The notes under the pieces are model-generated. The model was not told the origin of the DNA. It did no database searches and saw only the letters and a list, made by a program, of their open reading frames with translations. Source: Agelaius tricolor (taxonomy: Eukaryota > Chordata > Aves > Passeriformes > Icteridae). From it: DNA of 64,000 bases. The stretch lies in the NCBI GenBank assembly GCA_023055355.1, contig JALJCS010000007.1, positions 5,444,001 to 5,508,000 of the forward strand. Direction: 5' to 3'. The translations under genes were made by a program, and so were the position numbers. Shown here piece after piece: positions 55,027-64,000 of this stretch. Each line of letters opens with the position of its first letter. Positions within the stretch are counted from its first letter, which is position 1.

Positions 55027-56039
55027 GGTTTTTGGTGGGGGTGGTGGCACAGAAAACTGGATTTTCTTCAGGAGAAGAACTGCTGTGGGTCACAGGACTG
55101 GAATCCTCTTCAAAGCTGCAGATCATACAAGTTAGAAGGAAAAAAAAAAAAAGATCAAACAATCAGGAAACTCTCTCACAGGGACAAAACACACAAATCT
55201 TTTTCATAGGGAAAAAAAAAAAAAAGAAGCTGCAAAAAAAAAAAAAAGTGAAGATGACTTCTATAAACAGGATTAAAAATAAATCATGCAGCAGAGAAAT
55301 TGTGCAGGATTTATGGAGGGTGCCCTAACCCTGTCCCTCCTGCATTACTAAATCTTCCCTCTGCCCAAAACATCTTTTATCAGACCTTCTGCAACTCCAG
55401 GAGCTTGAAAGCCACAAAAAGTAACAGGAAATACTTCAGTTCACAGGAAACACAGTTTGTTCAGTGCAGTTCTTCATGGTGCTGTCCCCAAAAGACCCTG
55501 TACACAACTTTGGAAAAGGATTTATCCAGGAACAGAGGCCTCTCCACCCTCGAGGAGAGCAAAATCTCATGAGTTTATTAAATTAATGAGTATTGCATGC
55601 ACAGCTTCAGTGGTGCTGCATAAAATACACACAGTAAACACTTCATGCTTTTAGCTCCAGAAATCAGTAAATACAAAATAGTAAGTGCATTTCTCTACCA
55701 GTTGTTCACAGAGCCTGGCTGCTTCCTGTCAAATACAGACAAAAATCTGGCTGAAATCTTGGGAAGCATGAAGTGTTTTCTCCCCCCTAATATTTGTTTT
55801 CTCATCGCTGTTTTGCAGCAAGGTTCAGCTCTTTCCATTACTTAATTGTGCTGGAAAGGGTCCCTGGCTTCATCCTCCTGGCAGATGCACACAAAACACA
55901 TATTTAGGATCTCACAGAGTTGAGAAAACTGGAAAAAAAACCTGGACCACAGCATCAGTGAAAATCAGTATTTGATCCTGTAAGTTAACACAGGCCACTA
56001 ACCACTGCAATGCTTAAAGCATTTAAACTGCTCTCCTCT

Positions 56040-56066
56040 AGGGGACAAAAACCAAAAAAACAAAAC

Positions 56067-56102
<36 letters not shown>

Positions 56103-56250
56103 AAAACCCCACCAAAAACAAAAACAAAAAAAACCAACAACAACAACAACAAAAAAAACCCGAAAACCCCACAAACCAATCAAAAATAAAAAAAACCAAA
56201 AAAAACCCCAAACAAACAAAAAAACCCCACAAAACAAAAAACCTCTGAAA
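56040..56250 (+). repeat. A/C-rich low-complexity tract
   Basis: Runs of CAAAA and AACCCC over about 210 bp. The complementary strand yields a false Phe-rich frame. Confidence 0.95.
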
Positions 56251-56368
56251 AGATCAACTTTCCAGACTAAGCCTTGAAATAATTTTCCTACAACAAAAAG
56301 ATTTCCATGCCACCAAAATGATACAATTCTATTTAATCGGGTTAATACATGCCCAAGAGCCAAAATGG

Positions 56369-56557
56369 ATTATAACCTGTTATAGATGGATTATAACCTG
56401 CCATAGATGGATTATAATCTGTTATAGATGGATTATAACCTCTTATAGATTGATTATAACCTGTTATAGATGGATTATAATCTGTTATAGATGGATTATA
56501 ACCTCTTATAGATGGATTATAACCTGTTATAGATGGATTATAACCTGCCACAGACTA
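56369..56557 (+). repeat. 21-bp AT-rich minisatellite
   Basis: About nine units of GGATTATAACCTGTTATAGAT with variants (CTCTTATAG, CTGCCATAG). The 21-bp period keeps frames open on both strands, giving false repeat proteins. Confidence 0.95.
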
Positions 56558-57784
56558 CTAACCAGGGTTAGAATGAGAGACACCAGTCTAAAAAAGCAAA
56601 GATGCCATAAATACACAAAATACAACACCAACCTGTCTTTGCCACCAGCAATCAGCTTACTCCCAGCTCCAGAGTGAAACCCAGCCCTCATTTCTCTTTC
56701 TAGGATACTCTGGTTCACAGTCCAGAGTATCACTGGGGTTTTTTTGGGAAAGGAAAAATACTGGAGGATTTTTTCAAGGTTGGCATGAAACACTGGACAC
56801 AGAGAGTGACTGCCTGTGCCACAGGTAACACTGACAATATTGACAAAGTCCAGCTAAAAAGGGGCCTTGCTGCCAAAGGGTCAAACAATTTCAAAATACA
56901 GGAGAAAAGCAGCAAATGTTTAGAAACAGGATAATGAAAATTTTGTTCTGCTTCCAAGTTATCATAAAATAAGAGCGCAAAACCTTTAAAAGCTTTAAAA
57001 CACCAGCTCTCAGTGACTTTCAAGAGTGTCCAAAAACTGAGATGAAAGAGGGAGAAATTCATTGCAGTAAAAAACAAAAATTAAGAGGCTTACAGTATTT
57101 GTTCTTTGTATTGATGGCAGGAAAGAAATTAATGTGGCTCTCAAAAAGCTGCCTTTTGGACTGGGCAAAGCAATAGCATCTCATTTCCTTTATTGTAAGG
57201 AAAAAAAAAATTTAATAATTTACTAACAGCAAGTCCCATTACTTCTTGAACAGCAGAAACTGAGAAAAAGCTGTATTTATTGCCCTCAAATAAGCTGTGA
57301 GATTCTCTCATATCTTCATAATGGCAATACTTGATGTTTGATCAAAGCTTCAATAACGGGGCTTCAACTCTGAACAAAAATAAAGGAGAGAGACAAAAAG
57401 CTAAAAATCCTGTCACCAAACACGAACCTTAAGCAACATAATTAATTTCTTACAGCCCTAGGTGACACCACCTCAGCAAAATGGGGTCAGACGTGGTCTG
57501 GGACATCCAAAGCCCCACCCTGATCCTTCCTACAGGCCCTAAATAACATTTTATTTTCTGGAGAAGCAGGAGAGAAGGATGGCAACTCTGCTTCTGTAGC
57601 TGAACACTGCTCAGCAGAGGCCAAGGGAGATGAGCTGCAGGAAGAGCTGCCCATCTTTAGGAAAAAGAATCTGTCACTCTGAATTTAATTTTCTTCTAAA
57701 GGGGAACGCTCCCATAGCCAGCTGGGGGTGTGGGTAGAGTCCAACTAGAAAAGCCTGACTAGCTCCTGCCATTGTTGTATCTGC

Positions 57785-58190
57785 AGAAATCACAGAATCA
57801 CAGAATAATGAGGCTGGAAGAGACCTCTGAGATCATTGAGTCCAACCCATGCCCTAACACCTCAACCAGACCATAGCACCCAGTGCCATGGATGGGCTTT
57901 TGTTAAACACATCCAGAGATGGTGATTCTACCACCTCCCTGGGAAGAGCATCCCAGTACTTTATTATTCTTTTGGTGAAAATTTTTTTCCTAATATCCAA
58001 CCTGTACCTTCCCTGACGTAGCTGGAGGCTGTGTCCTCTGGTTCTGTCAGAGACCAACCCCACCTGTCTGCAGCCTCCCTTCAGGAAGGTGTAGAGAGCA
58101 ATAAGGTCACCTCTAAGCCTCCTCTTCTCCAGGCTAAACAACCCCAGCTCCTTCAAACGTTCCTCACAGGGCTTGTGTTCCAAGATCACA
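57785..58190 (-). mobile_element. CR1 LINE 3' end, long copy
   Basis: AAATCACAGAATCACAGAAT start, AGTCCAACCCATGCCCTAAC, CTGGGAAGAGCATCCCAGTA and CTCTTCTCCAGGCTAAACAA: over 400 bp of the CR1 3' region. Confidence 0.9.
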
Positions 58191-58216
58191 CAAGGCAAAA
58201 AAAAAGAAAAAAAAAT

Positions 58217-58312
58217 ATCAGAAAGAGAATTTACAAAACCACTTAAATCTAAGTCATAAAGAGGAGTGGGACAGAGGGATGAGATCCAGAAGGCCTCATG
58301 GGCAAGGCTCAC
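58217..58312 (+). repeat. 95-bp direct repeat, copy 1
   Basis: AGAAAGAGAATTTACAAAAC through GGCAAGGCTCAC recurs at 60328-60420 with few changes. It directly follows the CR1 at 57785-58190. Confidence 0.88.
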
Positions 58313-60270
58313 AGCCCTGGGTCCATCTCCACAGGGAAGCCAAGACCTAAATCATTTCTCAGCTCCTCGAGAACAGGACTGAGGGCCAGTGAGTGAAATG
58401 AATCCTGAGCTGAACTCAGTGCCCAGGTGAGTCAGGAGCTGCAGTTTCCATGGCTCTCAGCACTAATGCACTGCACTGTTCAAACATCCCCTGAGCAACA
58501 GCAAAGGAGCTGAGCCTGGCCTGGAGCAGGGATGAAGCAGGGATGTGAGGCAGGTGTAAGAGCTGAATCCCAGGGAAATGCTGCTCAGGCTGGGATGGGA
58601 TACAGAATTCCTGTGTCTCATCCCTCTCTCTGCTGCACCTGAGAAAGGGAAACTTGATGCTAAGCAGGCACAAATAAAGCACTGCAGAACAGCTGTTCTG
58701 CTCAGCCTGAGCACCACAGGGTGTCTTTGTAGGGACCCAGATGCAGCAGCACCCACCCAGACTTTGGAAACAGCACAGCTGGAACATGTTTTGTGGGGAT
58801 AACTGAAAACTCTACAACTTTGTGACAGTTGTAAAGCTGGTGTGTTCATTACAGCGCTGGAGCATGTGGAGATTACTCTCTTTAAAAGACATGAGTACTT
58901 CTGGGAACTTTGGGGTTTTTTTATCTTCTTCTCAAATCCATATGCATACAACTTCACAACAGGGTCATACATATTCATCTTTATAAATTTCGTGTGACAT
59001 TTGCTGCTAGTTCCTCTTTATCAGAAAGAATTCTTAGGTCAGGTTGACTTGCCCTCACAGCAGTCTTTCTGTTTCTTTTTATCACTTTTTGTTTCTTCTT
59101 TTTTTATTTCTGTCTTTCACTGAAGCAGTTTCTCTGAGTTTAGGCTTTTGCAGTCAGGCTAAATAGCCATGTTTTCTAACTACAGACTTAAAGATGTACA
59201 TTTCACTTAAATCAAAATGGATTTCTTCTCTGGAGAATTTTTACTTTGTAAAAATACTTTTCAATACAGATTAAGGAGAAAGGCAAACATTTGGGTTGTT
59301 TTGCTGCTCTGGTTTCTCTGTGAGTGTGAGTCTGTGTGTGTCCTTGTCACTTCCTCAGGAGCAGCCATCCCTGCCCTGTGCCAGGAGATATCAAGTGACC
59401 TGAAGCAACCTGAATTAACATCTGGCTCTAGGAAGAGATCCTTCAAGAATCCCAAGTCTTATTTCCATTTTCTCCTACAGAGCAGGTGAGAACATGCACA
59501 TCCTCTTGATGATCACTCTTCGAAAGCCAGACTGGCACACTCAGAACTTTCTGGAAGGAAAGGGGCAGCTCTTTAATGCCCTCACCTCTGTAACACTGCA
59601 AAGATCAAACTCTGGCAGCAAAGCAATTCCACTGCTGTGGCAATTGTTATTCTAGAAACCAGCCAGGGAGGAGAGGGGAGTGTTCAGTTTGCTGTGCCCC
59701 CAGAGAAGCGAAGCTGTGCCTGCAGCCCTCACACAGGTGTCTGACAGCTCCATCTCCTGAGCTCACCCTGCCTGGACTCATGTGAGAACTCTCCTGATGT
59801 CTCAGGAGCACAGCAGCATCTGAGAAAAGACTGGAGCATGCTTTGCCTGTGTTTTTACCTGCTGCAGTCAGAAGCTTTCAGCATTTCCTCCCTTCTAAGT
59901 TCCCCCTCCTGAGCACAGAGAGATGGACCAGCACTGCAGCAGTGCTCTTCATCTGCCCAGCCCACCAAGCTCGGGGACAGGGGGATTCCATGCTCAGAAA
60001 TTAAGCAAGGTGCCCAGCAGGACAAAAAGAGGCAGCTGCTCTCAGTTTTTGACCAGCTCTGTAAGACAGGCAGAAGCACAGCACCCCTTGCCCAGCACTG
60101 TGCTGCCTCCTGCAAGGCTCCACAGCTTTTGCTGGCCCAGGGATCTCTGATAGAGGCTGGCAGAGACCTGGGCAGGAAGGCAGCTTCTGGCTGATGTATA
60201 TTAGGTGGGAAAAACCAGCTGCCATCACTCTGTGGAGCTTTTAGCAGGCTCCCCAGGGCAGCCAGGAGCG

Positions 60271-61042
60271 GGGCACTGCTGTGTGTGCCTGGTTCCTGTG
60301 CTTTTAGCAGGATTAGCAGAATTAATCAGAAAGAGAACTTACAAAACCACTCAAAGCTAAGTCACAAAGGGGAGTGGGACAGAGGGATGAGATCCAGAAA
60401 GCTTCATGGGCAAGGCTCACACTGCTGTGTGCCTGGTTCCTGTGTTTTGAGCAGGATCCCCAGGGCATCCACAAGCACAGCACTGCTGTGTGCCTGGTTC
60501 CTGTGTTTTTAGCAGGATCCCCAGAGCACAGCACTGCCGTGTGCCTGGCTCCTGTGCTTTTAGCAGGATGCCCAGAGCACAGCACTGCTGTGTGCCTGGC
60601 TCCTGTGTTTTTAGCAGGATCCCCAGGGCATCCACAAGCACAGCACTGCTGTGTGCCTGGCTCCTGTGTTTTTAGCAGGATCCCCAGAGCACAGCACTGC
60701 TGTGTGCCTGGCTCCTGTGCTTTTAGCAGGATCCCCAGAGCACTGCACTGCTGTGTGCCTGGCTCCTGTGCTTTTAGCAGGATCCCCAGAGCACTGCACT
60801 GCTGTGTGCCTGGCTCCTGTGTTTTTAGCAGGATCCCCAGAGCACATCACTGCTGTGTGCCTGGCTCCTGTGCTTTTAGCAGGATGCCCAGAGCACATCA
60901 CTGCTGTGTGCCTGGCTCCTGTGCTTTTAGCAGGATCCCCAGAGCACATCACTGCTGTGTGCCTGGCTCCTGTGCTTTTAGCAGGATCCCCAGAGCACTG
61001 CACTGCCGTGTGCCTGGCTCCTGTGCTTTTAGCAGGATGCCC
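60271..61042 (+). repeat. 51-bp minisatellite, about 12 units
   Basis: Units start CACTGCTGTGTGCCTGGCTC and end ATCCCCAGAGCACAG. Starts at 60420, 60481, 60532, 60583, 60644 and then every 51 bp to 61001. Two units are 61 bp. Because 51 = 3 x 17, several frames stay open; these are not genes. Confidence 0.95.
60328..60420 (+). repeat. 95-bp direct repeat, copy 2
   Basis: Copy of 58217-58312 embedded in the start of the 51-bp minisatellite. Confidence 0.88.
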
Positions 61043-61681
61043 AGGCCAGCAGCCAGGGGCCAGCCCATGCCAGCCACCCTGGCAGGCTGCCCTGCTGCCA
61101 GTGCCAGCTCAGTCCCTGAGCCTGCACATTGCAGGACATGGGTCACTCCTGCCCCTGGCTGCCACCACCTTGTTAGCAGCAGGCTCTGCTTCTAACCTTC
61201 TCCTCCTCTTCAGGGAAGCTGGGTAACACACGCAGGGCACGGCAGGGCACCAAGGGCCGCCAGCTGCTCTGGAGAAGGATGCTCAGTGCAAGTGCCCCTA
61301 GACCACAGTGGCACCCAGACCCCACCTCATCGGTGGTGATCCAACCACAGGAGAGAAGCAGCAGGCTCTGAGCAGGTCCCAGCTCCCCGGGAACACCTTT
61401 CCTCTCCCACACAGGATCCCCACGTTCCCCTGCCTCTACGCTCGGTGTTTTTCCGCCTCTCCACAGCGCAAGCGTTGCGGAACCACCTGAGACCAGCAAA
61501 CAAAGCCCTGGCAAGGGTGAGCAGAGTGAGCAACCCCGCTGGAACGGGGCCCAGCACTCCAAAACCTCCGTGGCCAGAGGCTCTGGGAGCACAGAGATAC
61601 ACGGCAGACTGGATACTCAACCAGAAGCAGGAGAATCACTCGTCTTACAAGTTACAGCTGCTCCGAGACACCGGGAGCGTT

Positions 61682-61742
61682 ATTAATATATTGGGAAGGG
61701 AAAGTTTTCTCGGTGTATTATAGATAAATATGGATGAACAAA
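61682..61742. repeat. Short hairpin-bearing repeat, copy 2
   Basis: AATATATTGGGAAGGGAAAG and a related TTTTCTCGGTGTATTATAGA stretch match 50014-50068. The arms are imperfect here. Confidence 0.7.
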
Positions 61743-62139
61743 TGACCGCTGCTGAACAGCTCCCTCGGGTCCTAGCCAAGTTCAGATCCCTCCCAGCTGG
61801 GGAGGGGGAATATATGAAATTAAATGTAAAAAATAAGATTCACGGTCCAGCCAGACTCGCCAAAGACACCTTGCGGGAGAACCTCATGGCACCCACGAGA
61901 ACAATGGGCAGTGAGCCAAGACCAGGTGCCAAACCCCGAGAGAGACCCAAAAGGCACCAAGTCATCCTGAGAGCCTGCAGGAAGAGCGGAGAGCCCATCC
62001 CTGCTCCGGGCTCGGAGGAGGCGCTCCCTGGCACCGTCCCGGGCCCCCGCAGCGGAGCCAGCACCGCCCGGGGCGGCTCTGGGGCTCCCCTCGCCCGCAG
62101 CTGCCTCTTCCTCCACTGCAAAACCGAAAGAGAAACGCA

Positions 62140-62290
62140 GCACAGAACCACAGATGGTTCAGGATGGAAGGGACCACAGTGCTGCACCTGGTCCGAGCTC
62201 CCTGTTCCAGCAGAGCCGTCCCGGAGCACATGGCACGGGATGGCATCCAGATGGTTCTGGAATATCCTCACCCAGGGAGCATCCACAGCC
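62140..62290 (-). mobile_element. CR1 fragment at the promoter CpG region
   Basis: CACAGAACCACAGATGGTTC, GGATGGAAGGGACCACAG and GGAGCATCCACAGCCTC fit a CR1 tail complement, now embedded in CpG-rich sequence. Confidence 0.6.
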
Positions 62291-62470
62291 TCTGCGCGCA
62301 CTCCGCTGCAGCCCTCCATGCCCCATCCATCCCCTCCGGGATGAGAGGCACGGCCACCCCCGGCTCTCGCCCCCCCGATCCCGCTCCCGCGGATGATGCA
62401 ACCTGCGGCCACCGGGATGCGCCGGACCCGCCCTGCCCTGCCCTGACCTCCGCTCCGGCCGCCACCTCAC

Positions 62471-62575
62471 CCGCGCGATCCGGACCCTGCGCAGGACACC
62501 GCCGCTGTGGGGACGGCGGGGATGGAGCCTGTGAGGAGGATGAGGAGGATGATGGTGATGAGGAGGAAGAGGAAG
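62471..62575 (-). other. CBS: Candidate noncoding 5' exon of CBS copy A
   Basis: Below the promoter a GCGCGG|GTGAGG donor at 62471/62470 would end a short GC-rich 5'-UTR exon. It could splice to an acceptor upstream of the ATG exon (CTGCAG before 55115). This is inferred from signal order only. Confidence 0.35.
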
Positions 62576-62800
62576 ATGAAGGTGCGGAAGATGCGCGGAG
62601 TTTAAGAGGAGCCCGCGAGCCTGGGCCCCGCCCCCCGCGCGCCCTGGCCCCGCCCCCGTCGCGCCCCGGCCCCTCCCCGCCGCTCCTCAGAGGGGCGGGA
62701 GAGGCGCGGCCAGCGCTGATTGGTCAGCGCGGGGGCGTTGGCGACTCCGAGCCAGCCAATGGGAGCGCGGTGCGCGGGGCCGGAGCGCCCGGCGATGTCC
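62560..62800 (-). promoter_or_regulatory. CBS: CpG-rich core promoter, probably of CBS copy A
   Basis: A strongly CpG-rich stretch holds a CCAAT box on the minus strand (62719-62723), another on the plus strand (62756-62760), GC boxes at 62624-62640, 62648-62657 and 62692-62700, and a TTAAA near 62600-62605. The minus-strand order (CCAAT, GC boxes, TTAAA) points toward CBS, 7.5 kb away. The human CBS -1b promoter is known to use Sp1/Sp3 and NF-Y. It may be bidirectional; transcription start not determined. Confidence 0.55.
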
Positions 62801-63130
62801 GGGGATGTCCGACAGTGTCCAGGGATCCAGGGATGTGGGGATGTCCGGCAATGTCCGGCGATGTCCAGGGATGTGGGGATGTCCGGCAATGTCCGGGGAT
62901 GTCCAGGGATGTGGGGATGTCCGGCAATGTCCGGCGAATTCCGGCAATGTCCAGGGATGTGGGGATGTCCGATAGTGTCCGCCAATGTCCAGCGATGTCC
63001 AGTGATGTCCGGCAATGTCCAGGGATGTCTGACAGTGTCCGGGGATATCCAGCGAAGTCCGGGGATGTCCTGACAGTATCTGGCTATGTCCGGGGATGTC
63101 CGGCCATATCTGGCAATGTCTGGGGGAACA
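62795..63130 (+). repeat. CpG-bearing minisatellite upstream of the CBS promoter
   Basis: Short units such as GATGTCCGGCAATGTCCGGG and CCAGGGATGTGGG repeat for about 335 bp just upstream of the CCAAT/GC-box promoter. Confidence 0.92.
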
Positions 63131-63149
63131 CCCAGGGTTTACCCACAGG

Positions 63150-63640
63150 GCCTCCAAAGACTGTGTCCAGTTCTGGTCACCTCAGTTCAGGGAGGACAGT
63201 GGGGTGATGGAGCGTGTCCAGAGAAGGGTGAGGGATGTGGTGAAGAGTCTGGAGCAGGAGGAGTGGCTGAGGGAGCTGGGGGTGTTTAGCCTGTAGAAAA
63301 GGAGGCTCAGGGATGGTCTTGTCACTCTCTACAGCTCCCTGGCAGGTTGTAGCCAGGTGGGAGTCAGCCTCTTCTCCCAGGCAAACAGCAACTGGACAAG
63401 AGAAAATGGCCTGGAGCTGCACCAGGGGAGGTTCAGGTTGGACATTAGGAAGAGGTTCTTCACAACAGGGGACGAGACATTGGAATGGCTGCCTAGGGCA
63501 TGGTGGAGCCACTGTCCCTGAAGAGACTGGATGTGTCAGTGCCATGGTCTAGTTGACATGGTGGGCATCACTCAAAGGTTGGGCTTGATGACCTCAGAGG
63601 TGTTTTCCAACCTAATTGATCCTGTGACCCTGGAGAAAGG
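63150..63640 (+). mobile_element. CR1 LINE 3' end, long copy
   Basis: CTGTGTCCAGTTCTGGTCAC, GGAGGAGTGGCTGAGGGAGC, AGGTTGGACATTAGGAAGAG and a GATCCTGTGACC end are classic CR1 3' sequence. Confidence 0.9.
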
Positions 63641-63742
63641 GCTCTGCCAGGGCACCTTGGAAGATGTTGTCCTCGTGTCCCCAAGGGCAGGGCCATAGTG
63701 GGGACAGAGATGTGGCTGCCAGAGGCTCCCGAGCACAGCCTG

Positions 63743-64000
63743 TGTCACAGACATGTTTTATGAAAAATCCTTTCCTTAGGACGTTTTCTCCTGAGAAGCT
63801 GAGAGGCCTCAGGAACAAAATGTAACCAATGGTTATCTGCTGCTGTGGAATGCAACAGGTGCATCTGGGATTGGTCTCATGGGGTTGTTTCTAATCAATG
63901 GCCAATCACAGTCCAGCTGTCCGGACTGTCTTGCTCAGTCACAAGCCTTTGTTATAATTTCTTTTTCTCCTCTTAGCCAGCCATCTGATGAAATCCTTTC
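63743..64000 (+). mobile_element. Solo LTR cut by the window end
   Basis: TGTCACAGACATGTTTTATG start, then the same U3 as 32662-33046 up to the last base of the window. Confidence 0.85.

Larger units (their letters stand above)
55120..62470. other. Region between promoter and CBS exon 1: no gene recognised
   Basis: It contains an A/C-rich tract (56040-56250), a 21-bp minisatellite, a CR1 fragment, a 51-bp minisatellite and a 95-bp direct repeat, listed separately. Open frames here are short or arise from the repeats. No known protein motif was seen on either strand. Confidence 0.6.

Noticed and set aside
55985..56363. Phe/Val-rich membrane-like frames on the minus strand
   Set aside because: Complement of an A/C-rich low-complexity tract.
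56342..56677. Repeated YNPSITG / WIITCYR frames
   Set aside because: Translation of the 21-bp minisatellite in both directions.
60374..61226. Open frames of 273, 191 and 130 aa with 17-residue repeats
   Set aside because: They come from the 51-bp minisatellite, which is open in several frames on both strands; no start context, domain or splice support.
62164..63207. 347-aa plus-strand frame over the CpG region
   Set aside because: It runs through a CR1 fragment, the promoter GC boxes and the GATGTCCGG minisatellite; low-complexity translation only.

Overview
This is vertebrate nuclear DNA, most probably from a songbird or another neoavian bird. It has small introns with GT/AG splice sites, many CR1 LINE 3' ends, many solo LTRs of avian ERV type, AT-rich microsatellites and minisatellites, and one CpG-rich promoter. 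Every protein-coding gene I can support lies on the minus strand, and both belong to one family: cystathionine beta-synthase (CBS), the PLP-, heme- and SAM-dependent first enzyme of transsulfuration (homocysteine + serine -> cystathionine; also H2S production).

Layout, read in the direction of transcription (high to low coordinates). (1) 62.4-62.8 kb: a GC-rich promoter with CCAAT and GC boxes, flanked by a CpG-rich minisatellite at 62.8-63.1 kb. (2) 55.0-36.55 kb: canonical CBS (copy A), with 16 coding exons, an intact 567-codon reading frame, and its 3' UTR and poly(A) signal near 36.16 kb. (3) 36-23 kb: a spacer of LTRs, CR1 and simple repeats, with a minisatellite at 33.5-33.9 kb. (4) 23.1(?)/21.0-0.8 kb: a second, diverged CBS paralog (copy B). 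I can trace it through 15 consecutive exons (exons 2-16) with every splice site and phase matching copy A, no frameshift or stop, and its own stop codon and AATAAA signal. Eleven of those exons have exactly the lengths of copy A. Exon 2 of B is not an obvious ORF but carries the heme-ligand Cys and His at exactly the family spacing. A candidate 42-bp first exon of B lies at 23.1 kb.

The catalytic PLP core is nearly unchanged in B. The N-terminal heme segment and the C-terminal CBS-domain (SAM-regulatory) pair have drifted, and the residue equivalent to human Tyr308 is His. B therefore looks like an old tandem duplicate under constraint, perhaps with altered regulation or chemistry, and not a fresh copy or a pseudogene. 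Other notable points: an LTR sits 25 bp from the exon-2 acceptor of B and probably supplies its branch point; a 220-bp direct copy of CBS 3'-UTR sequence, with its AATAAA, lies inside CBS intron 1; a 50-bp inverted repeat brackets exon 3 of B; and all recognised LTRs lie antisense to the CBS genes.

Limits: coordinates were read by hand from the sequence. First exons, UTR limits and transcription starts are inferred. Repeat family names are by general appearance only. No database was consulted.
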